From: HXMU1420-2 sp040830545
Lineage (GTDB): Bacteria; Pseudomonadota; Alphaproteobacteria; Rhodobacterales; Rhodobacteraceae
Assembly (NCBI GenBank): GCA_040830545.1
Contig: JBFOMB010000018.1
Span: forward strand, 23,116-87,115
Length of the DNA stretch: 64,000 nucleotides
Direction of reading: 5' to 3'
Below, piece by piece: positions 33,801 to 42,061 of this stretch. The notes beneath the pieces are model-generated. The model did no database searches, had not been told where the DNA came from, and saw only the letters and a program-made list of their open reading frames with translations. Within the stretch, counting starts at the first letter, position 1. The number at the start of each line of letters is the position of its first letter. Position numbers and translations under genes: made by a program.

Positions 33801-35120
33801 TCAATTTCCATAGACCGTTTGGGGCAGCCAGAGCGCGATTTGCGGGAAAGCCATGATGATGGCCAGCGCAATGACCATGACGCCGACAAACGGGATGATC
33901 GACCGATAGATGTCGCGCAGGCCGATTTCGGGCGGGGCCATGGCCTTCATGAGGAACAGGTTATAGCCAAACGGCGGCGTCATATAGGCGATCTGTGTGG
34001 TGATCGTGTAGAGCACCCCGTACCAGATCAGGTCAAAGCCCAGCGCACCAACCAGCGGCACGTATAATGGCGCGACGATCACCAGCATGGCGGTGTCGTC
34101 CAGAAACGTCCCCATGACGATGAAGCTGAGCTGCATCAGGATCAGGATCATCCACGGCGACAGGCCCAGCTGTTCGGTGAACAGGTTGTCAATCGCCTTC
34201 ACCGCGCCCAACCCGTCAAACACCGCGCCAAAGCCCAACGCGGCAAGGATGATCCACATGAACATGCAGGAAATCGCCAAGGTCTGCCGGGTGCAGGTGT
34301 GGAAGACCTGCCAGGACATGCGCCGTTTCAGGATCGAAGCCGCGAGTGCGGTCAGCGCCCCAATGGCCGAGCTTTCAACAAGCGAGGTCCAGCCGTTCAC
34401 GAACGGCACCATCATCGCCGCAAAGATCGCCAGCGGCAGCACCCCGGCCCAGAGAAGTTGGCGTTTTTCCTGTGGCGTGACCTGATCCAGATCGTCCGCC
34501 ACGGGGCCAAGTTCCGGGTTCAACCGGCAGCGGAACCAGATGTAGAGGACAAACATCCCCGCCATCATCAGCCCCGGCAGGATGCCCGCGAGCCACAGTT
34601 GCCCAACCGGTTGCCGTGCGATCATCGCATACAGAACCAAAACAACCGAGGGCGGCACAAGGATGCCCAGCGACGATCCTGCCTGTATGACCCCGGTCAC
34701 CATCAGCTTGTCATATCCCCGCCGCAGCAGTTCCGGCAGCGCGATGGTCGCGCCAATGGCCATGCCCGCGACACTCAGCCCGTTCATGGCAGAAATCAGC
34801 ACCATCAGCCCGATGGTCCCCATCGCCAGCCCGCCATGTACATTGCCGAACCAGACATGGAACATGCGATACAGGTCATCAGCCAGACGGCTTTCCGACA
34901 AGACGTAGCCCATGAAAATGAACATCGGCAGGGTCAGCAGCGGATACCATTTCATCAGCTTCATGGCCGCTGAAAACGGGATGTCCTGACCGCCGGTCCC
35001 CCACAGGGCCAGCGCAGCAATGGCCGCAATAGCCCCAATCGCGCCAAACACCCGCTGCCCGGTGAACAGCATCAGCATCATCGACGCGAACATGAAGATG
35101 GCGATGTGTTCCTGGCTCAC
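33801..35120 (-). CDS. dctM: TRAP transporter large permease, DctM type
   Basis: A 439-residue inner-membrane subunit with about twelve hydrophobic helices that carries the sodium-coupled transport. Typical stretches are GQRVFGAIGAIAAIAALALW, LPMFIFMGYVLSESRLADDL, GSSLGILVPPSVVLVLYAMI and VMGTFLDDTAMLVIVAPLYVP. The start is GTG at 35120 (VSQEHIAI): GTGA overlaps the dctQ stop by four bases, whereas earlier in-frame codons lie deep within dctQ. Confidence 0.93.
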   Translation of the reverse strand: MSQEHIAIFMFASMMLMLFTGQRVFGAIGAIAAIAALALWGTGGQDIPFSAAMKLMKWYPLLTLPMFIFMGYVLSESRLADDLYRMFHVWFGNVHGGLAMGTIGLMVLISAMNGLSVAGMAIGATIALPELLRRGYDKLMVTGVIQAGSSLGILVPPSVVLVLYAMIARQPVGQLWLAGILPGLMMAGMFVLYIWFRCRLNPELGPVADDLDQVTPQEKRQLLWAGVLPLAIFAAMMVPFVNGWTSLVESSAIGALTALAASILKRRMSWQVFHTCTRQTLAISCMFMWIILAALGFGAVFDGLGAVKAIDNLFTEQLGLSPWMILILMQLSFIVMGTFLDDTAMLVIVAPLYVPLVGALGFDLIWYGVLYTITTQIAYMTPPFGYNLFLMKAMAPPEIGLRDIYRSIIPFVGVMVIALAIIMAFPQIALWLPQTVYGN

Positions 35121-35698
35121 GATTTCGGCTCCGCCACGGCATGGCCCAGCGCGCGGGCAAGATCCTTGATCAGTTCCGACAGCGCCTGCAAAAGCATCAG
35201 GAAAAGGCCGGTGATCATGATGGCCTTGACTGGCCAGATGAAGGGCCGCCACGCGGTCGAGGAGCGTTCCATCCGCCCGACCTCTTCCGAGCCGGTGATC
35301 AGCCCGGTGAAGAAGGCAATCGGCGCGTCGCCCCAATAGCCCAGCGAATAGGCCGTTGAGCCCAGCGCGCCGTAGAGCAGCACGCCAAGGTAGAAGATCA
35401 GGAACAGGACGGTCAGCACGTCAATCGTCGCTTTGCGGCGCAGCGACCAGTTGCCGTAAAACAGGTCCATGCGCACATTTGCGCCCACCAGCAGCGCATA
35501 AGGCCCGCCCAGCATGTAGTAGGCCACCATGGCGAACTGCGCCATTTCCAGCGTCCAGAGCGAGGGGACAAAAAACGTCTTGGACACCGAGGACCACAGA
35601 AGGATGCCCATCAGGACGAACACGCCATACATCACGACGAGGCCGATGACCCGGTTCAGCCCGTCGATCCGTTGGGAGATGGCGAGAAGCGCGTTCAT
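35117..35698 (-). CDS. dctQ: TRAP transporter small permease, DctQ type
   Basis: A 193-residue membrane protein with four main hydrophobic helices (VIGLVVMYGVFVLMGILLW, QFAMVAYYMLGGPYALL, IDVLTVLFLIFYLGVLLYG, AIMITGLFLMLLQALSELI) and the conserved VGANVRMDLFYGNW. It partners DctM. Start overlaps the stop of the amidohydrolase gene by ATGA, and its end overlaps dctM by GTGA. Confidence 0.9.
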   Translation of the reverse strand: MNALLAISQRIDGLNRVIGLVVMYGVFVLMGILLWSSVSKTFFVPSLWTLEMAQFAMVAYYMLGGPYALLVGANVRMDLFYGNWSLRRKATIDVLTVLFLIFYLGVLLYGALGSTAYSLGYWGDAPIAFFTGLITGSEEVGRMERSSTAWRPFIWPVKAIMITGLFLMLLQALSELIKDLARALGHAVAEPKS

Positions 35699-36465
35699 GT
35701 CTCAGGCTCCGTCGCGCGGCGGGTGTTGCTGATCCAATCGGCGAGCAATATGGCCATGCCCGCCTGTTGCTCCGGTCGCTGGATCAGGTCATTGCGGATC
35801 TCGATCATGACGTTTTGCAGATCGTTCGCGGCCCCGTGTTCGTCCAGCGTATGGGCGACCCCATCCACGGCCGCGTAGGGTTCATTCAGACGTACATTAT
35901 GACCGATGTCGTCGGGCGTATTTGCCAGCATAGCCCTGCAAAAACGAGTATCGCGCCCGTGTAGAAGGCCGATCTCCACTTCGCGGGGCTGGCCATTATA
36001 GACCGGGGTAAAGCTATGCACCGTCACCATCAGGCCCAGCGATGCGCGGTGGCGGTTAATCTGCTCCGCAAGTGTCTTGCGGAACGGCTCGTACACGCCT
36101 GAAACCCGTTCGGCCCGCGCCGCTTTGCTCAAGCTACGGTTGCCGGGGATGTCATGAACCTCACTCCGAGCAGGCACGGCACTGTCGGCCTCGGGCGGAC
36201 GGTTGCAGTCATAGACAAGGCGCGAGACCCCACCCGACACCAACACCGCGTTCAGATGCCCCGCCAGACCCTGCGCCACGCCCAGCGCGCCGGGATCCCA
36301 GGCGACATGGCTGGTCAGCGCGTCGCCCGACAGACCCAGATCGTCCAATCCGGCAGGCATGCGGTTGGAGGAATGTTCGCACACAACAACAACTTGCGGC
36401 GCCCCAATCGCGGGCGTCACATCAACCACATCACCGAAGTCCACATAGGTCGCCTGCGATTCCAT
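35695..36465 (-). CDS. N-formylglutamate amidohydrolase family protein
   Basis: A 256-residue metal-dependent amidohydrolase. Family motifs are VVCEHSSNRMPAGLDDLG near residue 28, HVAWDPGALGVA, SRLVYDCNRPP, VTVHSFTPVYNGQPR and NVMIEIRNDLI. Known members release formate from N-formylglutamate; others act on related N-acyl or gamma-glutamyl compounds. As first gene of the TRAP operon its role may be to free an amide formed in this pathway, which is inference. The ATG lies only one base after a perfect inverted repeat that carries the promoter, so the mRNA may be nearly leaderless. Confidence 0.85.
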   Translation of the reverse strand: MESQATYVDFGDVVDVTPAIGAPQVVVVCEHSSNRMPAGLDDLGLSGDALTSHVAWDPGALGVAQGLAGHLNAVLVSGGVSRLVYDCNRPPEADSAVPARSEVHDIPGNRSLSKAARAERVSGVYEPFRKTLAEQINRHRASLGLMVTVHSFTPVYNGQPREVEIGLLHGRDTRFCRAMLANTPDDIGHNVRLNEPYAAVDGVAHTLDEHGAANDLQNVMIEIRNDLIQRPEQQAGMAILLADWISNTRRATEPET

Positions 36466-36466
36466 T

Positions 36467-36509
36467 GGAAAATTATTGACAGCGCCCCACCACCTGTCAA
36501 TAATTTTCC
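36467..36509. promoter_or_regulatory. Perfect inverted repeat carrying two opposed promoters
   Basis: Arms GGAAAATTATTGACAG (36467-36482) and CTGTCAATAATTTTCC (36494-36509) are perfectly complementary, with an 11-base spacer. Each strand reads TTGACA, 17 bases, AATAAT: plus strand 36476-36481 and 36499-36504; minus strand 36500-36495 and 36477-36472. This gives overlapping divergent promoters for the RpiR gene and the TRAP operon, inside what is probably the RpiR operator. Confidence 0.75.
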
Positions 36510-36555
36510 CGTCAAGAATTTTTCAAGCAATGTGAGATTGGTGAATTTTTGACAG
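36509..36555. promoter_or_regulatory. Second, degenerate pair of the same operator half-sites
   Basis: 36509-36524 (CCGTCAAGAATTTTTC) and 36540-36555 (GGTGAATTTTTGACAG) each match the arms of the neighbouring inverted repeat at 13 of 16 positions and face each other across 15 bases. They lie in the leader of the regulator gene and would allow stronger or looped binding. Confidence 0.6.
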
Positions 36556-36584
36556 CCCGATGGAAAGGTGAGCAGATTGCCAAC

Positions 36585-37439
36585 ATGACCGTATCGGATC
36601 GCCTGTTACAGCATCGTGACGAGATGACGCCAACCGAACGCCAGTTGGTGAACGCGTTGCTGGACGACTACCCGATCATCGGTCTGGGCAGCATCACCGA
36701 ACTGGCCAGCGCAGCGGGCGTGTCGACCACCACAGTGGCGCGAATGTTGCAGAAGACCGGCTTTGACGGGTTTCCCCAGTTTCAGGCGGCGCTGCGGGCC
36801 GAGTTGAAGGAAATGATCTCGGACCCCGTGTCCAAGCGGAACCAGTGGCAAAACGATCTGCCGGATGAACATATCCTGAACCGCTATGCCGAACGCGGGC
36901 TGGAAAACCAACGCCGCAGCCTGGACGAGGTTAGTCCCGAGGATTTTGACCGGTTGTGCACCCTGATCAGCGACCCGGATCGGACGATTTTCATCGCCGG
37001 GGGCCGGATCACCGGGACACTGGCCCAATACCTGTTCCTGCACCTGCAAATGATCCGCCCGCAGGTTCGGCTGGTGGCGAGTGGCGGGTCGTGGCCACAT
37101 GACCTGCTGGACGTGCGAGAGGGCGACGTGGTCATTGCGTTTGACGTGCGGCGGTATGAAAACGCGACGCTGCAACTGACCCAGATGTGCCACGACAAGG
37201 GCGCGGATGTGGTCCTGTTTACGGATCAGTGGCGGTCACCCATCCACCGGGTGGCCAAGCTGACCTTGTCGGGCCGGATCGCTGTGCCTTCAGCCTGGGA
37301 CACCTGTTTGCCCCTGTTGATGCTGATTGAATGCACCATCGCCGCCGTCCAGGAAACGATGTGGGAGACGGTGAAGGATCGTACCGACGCGCTGGAGGCA
37401 GCGTTTGATCAGTCGAAACTGTTCCGGAAATTCACCTGA
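36585..37439 (+). CDS. MurR/RpiR family transcriptional regulator
   Basis: A 284-residue regulator. Residues 1-75 form the RpiR helix-turn-helix domain (MTPTERQLVNALLDDYPIIG, SITELASAAGVSTTTVARML, GFDGFPQFQAALRAEL), and residues about 115-260 a SIS phosphosugar-binding-like fold (IFIAGGRITGTLAQYL, REGDVVIAFDVRRYENATLQL, VVLFTDQW). The SIS site may bind a pathway metabolite. ATG 36585 is preferred over the in-frame TTG at 36549, which lies within an operator half-site. It is divergent from the TRAP/catabolic cluster and most likely controls both it and itself. Confidence 0.9.
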   Translation: MTVSDRLLQHRDEMTPTERQLVNALLDDYPIIGLGSITELASAAGVSTTTVARMLQKTGFDGFPQFQAALRAELKEMISDPVSKRNQWQNDLPDEHILNRYAERGLENQRRSLDEVSPEDFDRLCTLISDPDRTIFIAGGRITGTLAQYLFLHLQMIRPQVRLVASGGSWPHDLLDVREGDVVIAFDVRRYENATLQLTQMCHDKGADVVLFTDQWRSPIHRVAKLTLSGRIAVPSAWDTCLPLLMLIECTIAAVQETMWETVKDRTDALEAAFDQSKLFRKFT

Positions 37440-37456
37440 GACCCTACTGTCTCAGG
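37435..37456. terminator. Small hairpin spanning both convergent stop codons
   Basis: CCTGAGAC (37435-37442) and GTCTCAGG (37449-37456) pair perfectly across six bases and contain the TGA stops of the RpiR gene and of the convergent unknown gene. It may serve as a shared end for both transcripts, though no T-run follows. Confidence 0.45.
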
Positions 37457-38864
37457 GGAAGTCATAGATGACCCCACCCCCCAACAAAAACCCTTGCCCC
37501 GGAACGACCGTCACACCGCGACAGGCCCTGTCCAGCCGCAGCATCACATCGCGAAAGAAGGGCAGCCGATCTTTGGTTGCCATTTGGTCTTGTGCAATCT
37601 TAATTGCGGCGTCGAAATCTCCGGCGGCCAGCATTAACTCGGCAATGATCGTCGTTTCTTCTTGCACAACATCGGACAACTCTCCGGCCTTGATCCGGTC
37701 GGCCAGTGCCAGCCAATTGGGCCAATCGAACGCCTCTGACATTTCCATCGGACGCTCCGGCAGCTCGTCTGTGGTGCCGGTCAGATAAGCTCTCAACGCG
37801 ACGACCGCCAACATCCAGTCTAGGGTTTCCCGCGCCGTATCAGCATAGTGTCGGGTGTATACAGGCATTGAGAACGACGAAAGGTGTTGGTTCAGCTGAT
37901 CCATCGGCATCTGAATCGCCAGTTCGCGCAGAAGAAAGGTCCAGACGCGTTCCAGCCGGTCGAAATCCTGCTGAGTCGTGGCGAGATCGCTGGCCATAAA
38001 CGCCCGTGCTGCTGCGGACACTTCGTCAAAAGCACCGGTCTGGTTCAACAGGATTGTGAGGTAATCCATTTCACCCACGTGCATCGTGGCGCGCACCACG
38101 TCATAGATCGCTGCCCGCATTCCGCTGTTGTCCGGCCCCGACGGGCGTGGAGGTATCGTTGCATGATACCGCGCCGTTAGCCCCAACATCGCGGGGTCTA
38201 TGCTGCTGACCAAAGGATCATCCCGGTGACGCTCGATCAGGTTCAGATACTCAGTCAGGTCTCGGCGCGCTGACAGCGCCATGACAACTGCTGCCAGATC
38301 GCCCGCGGCTTCTGCCGCCGTGGCCAGTTCCAGCAAGTCATCGTCGGAGAACAGCAGCAACAGTGGCGCCAACCCATAGCCCAGCCGGTACTGTTCCTCG
38401 AACTTGGCCACGTCGCCCGAACCTGCCCGAAAAACGGCGACACGTAGATAGAATCCAGCCCCGCCCTCGGCCCGGATCATCGCCGCCCACACGTTCCAGC
38501 CGCCTTCTGTCAGCGCAGTTTCAACCGATTGACCAACGGCAGCCAAACCTTGGTCCACACCCAGCCGCGAAATCGCATAGGCCGCCTGCACCTGTTCAAG
38601 GTACCTTGGCGGATGTGGCTGTTCCATCGACGCCAAAAGGTTCAGACCCCAGTCCGTTGGCTGCTGCGCCTGATATCGCAAAAAAACATACGCTGCGCGC
38701 GACCCGTATCGACGGGTCAAAAGATCGGAAAGGTCCGCCCGCTGTGTCATGATCCGCTGCGCCAGATCCTCGATCAGTGCCACATGCGGGCAATCGAAAC
38801 TCTGCGCCTCACCCGGCCCCGACAGGCATACCCAGATTAACCCCGCGCGCAGTACGTTCCTCAT
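37452..38864 (-). CDS. Exported hypothetical protein, helical
   Basis: A 470-residue protein of unknown function. The signal peptide MRNVLRAGLIWVCLSGPGEA is followed by SFDCPHVALIEDL. The body is almost entirely helical and Ala/Leu-rich with repeat-like pairs (LLELATAAEAAGDLAAVVMALSA, IIAELMLAAGDFDAAIKIA), resembling TPR or Sel1-type solenoids. A glycine-rich end (GQGFLLGGGVIYDFP) closes it. ATG 38864 has a strong AGGAGGGC site. It is divergent from purL and convergent with the RpiR gene, and shows no link to either. Confidence 0.8.
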   Translation of the reverse strand: MRNVLRAGLIWVCLSGPGEAQSFDCPHVALIEDLAQRIMTQRADLSDLLTRRYGSRAAYVFLRYQAQQPTDWGLNLLASMEQPHPPRYLEQVQAAYAISRLGVDQGLAAVGQSVETALTEGGWNVWAAMIRAEGGAGFYLRVAVFRAGSGDVAKFEEQYRLGYGLAPLLLLFSDDDLLELATAAEAAGDLAAVVMALSARRDLTEYLNLIERHRDDPLVSSIDPAMLGLTARYHATIPPRPSGPDNSGMRAAIYDVVRATMHVGEMDYLTILLNQTGAFDEVSAAARAFMASDLATTQQDFDRLERVWTFLLRELAIQMPMDQLNQHLSSFSMPVYTRHYADTARETLDWMLAVVALRAYLTGTTDELPERPMEMSEAFDWPNWLALADRIKAGELSDVVQEETTIIAELMLAAGDFDAAIKIAQDQMATKDRLPFFRDVMLRLDRACRGVTVVPGQGFLLGGGVIYDFP

Positions 38865-38998
38865 GACATGCCCTCCTGCTGACCGCAGTCTACACGCCAA
38901 CGCCCCTGCGCCAAAGGGCGCGTGTCTGCCCCCTTCCCCCCTTTGCGCCCTTGCCCTAAAAGGCCCCAACTGCACGAGACCTGAGGGCTGCCATCCAC

Positions 38999-41161
38999 AT
39001 GCAAGAACCCGCCATCACCCCCGACCTGATCGCGAACCATGGGCTGAAGCCTGATGAATATGACCGCATCCTCGACATCATCGGGCGCGAACCGACATTT
39101 ACAGATTGGGGCATTTTTTCGGCCATGTGGAACGAACACTGTTCCTACAAGTCGTCAAAGAAATGGCTACGGACATTACCGACCGAAGGGCCGCAGGTGA
39201 TCTGTGGGCCGGGTGAGAATGCAGGTGTGGTCGATATTGGCGACGGGCAGGCCGTGGTGTTCAAGATGGAGAGCCACAACCATCCCTCTTACATCGAACC
39301 CTATCAGGGCGCGGCGACCGGAGTGGGTGGCATCTTGCGCGACGTGTTCACCATGGGCGCGCGGCCCATCGCGGCAATGAACGCGCTCAGCTTTGGGGAA
39401 ACCAGCCACCCCAAGACACGGCAACTGGTCAATGGTGTGGTCGAAGGCATTGGTGGTTACGGCAACGCATTTGGCGTGCCGACCGTCGGCGGCGAGGTGC
39501 GGTTTCACGCGGCCTATAACGGCAACTGCCTTGTAAACGCCTTCGCTGCTGGGTTGGCGGATACGGACGGCATCTTTTACTCCGCCGCCTCCGGCATTGG
39601 TATGCCCGTTGTGTACCTTGGTGCCAAAACGGGCCGTGACGGAGTTGGCGGGGCAACCATGGCCAGCGCCGAGTTTGACGACAGCATCGAAGAGAAACGC
39701 CCGACCGTGCAGGTGGGTGACCCGTTCACCGAAAAGCGCCTGATGGAAGCGTGCTTGGAGTTGATGCAGACCGGTGCCGTGATTTCCATTCAGGACATGG
39801 GCGCGGCGGGCCTGACCTGTTCCGCGGTCGAGATGGGCGACAAGGGCGGACTCGGCGTAAAACTGATCCTCGACAACGTGCCCCAGCGCGAAGACGCGAT
39901 GACCGCCTATGAAATGATGCTGAGCGAAAGCCAGGAACGCATGCTTATGGTGCTGCGCCCCGAGAAAGAGGCCGAAGCCAAGGCGGTGTTCGACAAATGG
40001 GACCTGGATTTCGCCATTGTCGGGGAAACGATTGCCGAGGACCGGTTCCTGATCCTGCATCAGGATCAGGTGATGGCTGACCTGCCTCTGTCGAAACTCA
40101 GCTCCAGCGCGCCGGAATATGACCGGCCCTGGGTCCCGACCGAACCGGTCGAGGAACTGGCTGACGTGCCGCAGGTGGACCCGATTGATGCGCTGCGCGC
40201 GTTGCTGGGCAGCCCAAACTATGCGGCCAAACAATGGGTTTACGATCAGTATGACAGCATGGTCATGGCGGATACGGCACGTGGACCGGGCATGGGCGCG
40301 GGTCTGGCGCGGGTGCATGGCACGGACAAGGTTCTGGCCTTCACCTCGGACGTGACACCACGCTATGTCCGCGCGAACCCCGAAGAGGGTGGCAAACAGG
40401 CGGTGGCCGAGGCCTATCGCAATCTGACCGCCACTGGTGCAACCCCGCTGGCGAGCACCGACAACCTGAATTTCGGCAATCCCGAAAAGCCCGAGATCAT
40501 GGGGCAGTTTGTGGGCGCAATCAAAGGCATCGGCGCGGCCTGTGCAGCGCTGGACATGCCCATCGTTTCAGGCAACGTGTCGCTCTACAACGAAACCGAC
40601 GGCGCGGCGATCCTGCCGACCCCAACGATTGGCGCTGTCGGGTTGCTGAAATCCGCTGACGACCTGATCGGCTGTGACGTGCGTGACGGGCATTTCGCCC
40701 TCGTCGTAGGCGAGACTGCCGGGCATCTGGGCCAATCGGCCCTGCTGGCCGAGGTCTTCAACCGTGAAGATGGTGACGCGCCTGCGGTCGATCTGGAGGC
40801 CGAAAAGCGTAACGGTGATTTCATCCGCGACAATCGCGATCTGATCACCGCCTGCACCGATCTGTCCGACGGCGGGCTGATGCTGGCAGCCTTTGAGTTG
40901 GCCGAAGCGGCGGATGTCGGCATTGCGTTGGACTCAGACGACACGGCCACGCTGTTTGGCGAAGATCAGGGCCGGTATCTGGTCGCTTGCGGATTTGACC
41001 GGGCCGAGGCGCTGATGGGGGCGGCGGCGCAGGCGAGCGTGACGATTCAGTCGGTCGGACGGTTCACCGGTGATGTTGTCCGTGCGGGCCGGTCCGAAGC
41101 TCCGTTGTCAGAATTGCGCACGCTCTATCGTGGGGCGTTCGCTGACGCTTTGGCAGGCTGA
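38999..41161 (+). CDS. purL: Phosphoribosylformylglycinamidine synthase subunit PurL
   Basis: Large subunit of the three-part FGAM synthase (with PurS and PurQ), which carries out the ATP-dependent fourth step of purine synthesis. At 720 residues it is the small PurL type. Typical stretches: WGIFSAMWNEHCSYKSSKKW, KMESHNHPSYIEPYQGAATG, GAASIQDMG-type IQDMGAAGLTCSAVEMG, ADTARGPGMGAGL and TDLSDGGLMLAAFELAE. The other subunits are not in the window. bolA and grxD follow in the same direction. Confidence 0.97.
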   Translation: MQEPAITPDLIANHGLKPDEYDRILDIIGREPTFTDWGIFSAMWNEHCSYKSSKKWLRTLPTEGPQVICGPGENAGVVDIGDGQAVVFKMESHNHPSYIEPYQGAATGVGGILRDVFTMGARPIAAMNALSFGETSHPKTRQLVNGVVEGIGGYGNAFGVPTVGGEVRFHAAYNGNCLVNAFAAGLADTDGIFYSAASGIGMPVVYLGAKTGRDGVGGATMASAEFDDSIEEKRPTVQVGDPFTEKRLMEACLELMQTGAVISIQDMGAAGLTCSAVEMGDKGGLGVKLILDNVPQREDAMTAYEMMLSESQERMLMVLRPEKEAEAKAVFDKWDLDFAIVGETIAEDRFLILHQDQVMADLPLSKLSSSAPEYDRPWVPTEPVEELADVPQVDPIDALRALLGSPNYAAKQWVYDQYDSMVMADTARGPGMGAGLARVHGTDKVLAFTSDVTPRYVRANPEEGGKQAVAEAYRNLTATGATPLASTDNLNFGNPEKPEIMGQFVGAIKGIGAACAALDMPIVSGNVSLYNETDGAAILPTPTIGAVGLLKSADDLIGCDVRDGHFALVVGETAGHLGQSALLAEVFNREDGDAPAVDLEAEKRNGDFIRDNRDLITACTDLSDGGLMLAAFELAEAADVGIALDSDDTATLFGEDQGRYLVACGFDRAEALMGAAAQASVTIQSVGRFTGDVVRAGRSEAPLSELRTLYRGAFADALAG

Positions 41162-41252
41162 AACCGGTGGCGGACTGAAACCGGGCCGCAGGCGCTTGCA
41201 GTGCCCTGCCCTGCGCCCTAAGTTTCCCCCCAATGATCAAGGAGCAGCCCGC

Positions 41253-41495
41253 ATGGCCATGCAAGCCCACGAAATCGAAACGCTCATCCGCGAGACGTTT
41301 CCCGATGCCAGCATCACCATCACAGACCTCGCCGGGGACGGAAACCACTATGCGGCTGAGGTGATCGACGAGAGCTTTCGTGGCAAGAACCGGGTGCAGC
41401 AACAACGTGCGGTCTATGCAGCGCTGAAGGGCAAGATGGACGGGGCCAATGGCGAACTGCACGCGCTGGCTTTGACGACAAAGGCACCGGATTGA
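41253..41495 (+). CDS. bolA: BolA family protein
   Basis: An 80-residue BolA/IbaG-type protein with the class II KH-like fold: IETLIRETFPDASITITDL, GNHYAAEVIDESFRGKNRVQ (invariant FxGK-RVxxxR region) and a C-terminal GELHALALTTKAP holding the conserved His. BolA proteins bind monothiol glutaredoxins through a shared [2Fe-2S] cluster; grxD lies 174 bp downstream. ATG 41253 has AAGGAG upstream. Its stop overlaps the start of the next small gene. Confidence 0.93.
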   Translation: MAMQAHEIETLIRETFPDASITITDLAGDGNHYAAEVIDESFRGKNRVQQQRAVYAALKGKMDGANGELHALALTTKAPD

Positions 41496-41629
41496 GCTGG
41501 CTGGCTGACACTTGGCCGATGTTTTTGGCACTCGGCCTGGTTGTCGTCCTAACGCTGGGCGCATTACGGCCCTATCTGAAGAAAGATGCAAACGGTCAAC
41601 GCCGCCAGGCACCGACTGACGAGGAATGA
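41492..41629 (+). CDS. Small membrane protein between bolA and grxD
   Basis: A 45-codon frame beginning with TTG at 41492, sharing TTGA with the bolA stop, or with ATG at 41519. The product starts SWLADTWPMFLALGLVVVLT, a single transmembrane helix, then LRPYLKKDANGQRRQAPTDEE, a charged cytoplasmic tail. The 4-nt overlap and the position between two Fe-S-related genes suggest it is real and co-expressed. Function unknown. Confidence 0.6.
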   Translation: MSWLADTWPMFLALGLVVVLTLGALRPYLKKDANGQRRQAPTDEE

Positions 41630-41669
41630 TCCGCCGGGGGACATCCGGTGAAACAAAGGACCAGGAAAC

Positions 41670-42032
41670 ATGAGCGACGCACAGACTCAGATCGAAGACA
41701 CCGTGAAAGCCACCGACGTGGTGCTGTTCATGAAAGGCACCAAATCAATGCCGCAATGCGGTTTTTCCAGCCGCGTGGCCGGGGTGCTGAACTATATGGG
41801 CGTGGACTATCAGGACGTGAACGTGCTGGCGGATGACGACATCCGGCAGGGCATCAAGGACTATTCGGATTGGCCGACTATCCCGCAGCTTTATGTCAAA
41901 GGCGAGTTCGTTGGCGGCTGTGACATCATCACCGAGATGACCCTGTCGGGCGAATTGGACACGCTGTTTGATGACAACGGCGTGACCTATGACAAGGACG
42001 CAGCTGACAAGATCCGTGAAGCCAACGGGTAA
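41670..42032 (+). CDS. grxD: Monothiol glutaredoxin, Grx4 type
   Basis: A 120-residue CGFS-type glutaredoxin that carries and delivers [2Fe-2S] clusters with BolA. The active site is MKGTKSMPQCGFSSRVAGVL with the single Cys of CGFS near residue 30. The glutathione-binding WPTIPQLYVKGEFVGGCDI follows. Short linker and length are typical. ATG 41670 follows an ACCAGGAAAC leader. Ends 161 bp before the convergent zapA. Confidence 0.95.
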   Translation: MSDAQTQIEDTVKATDVVLFMKGTKSMPQCGFSSRVAGVLNYMGVDYQDVNVLADDDIRQGIKDYSDWPTIPQLYVKGEFVGGCDIITEMTLSGELDTLFDDNGVTYDKDAADKIREANG

Positions 42033-42061
42033 GTTGGGGCATATCGCAGCGAAGTGCGGTG

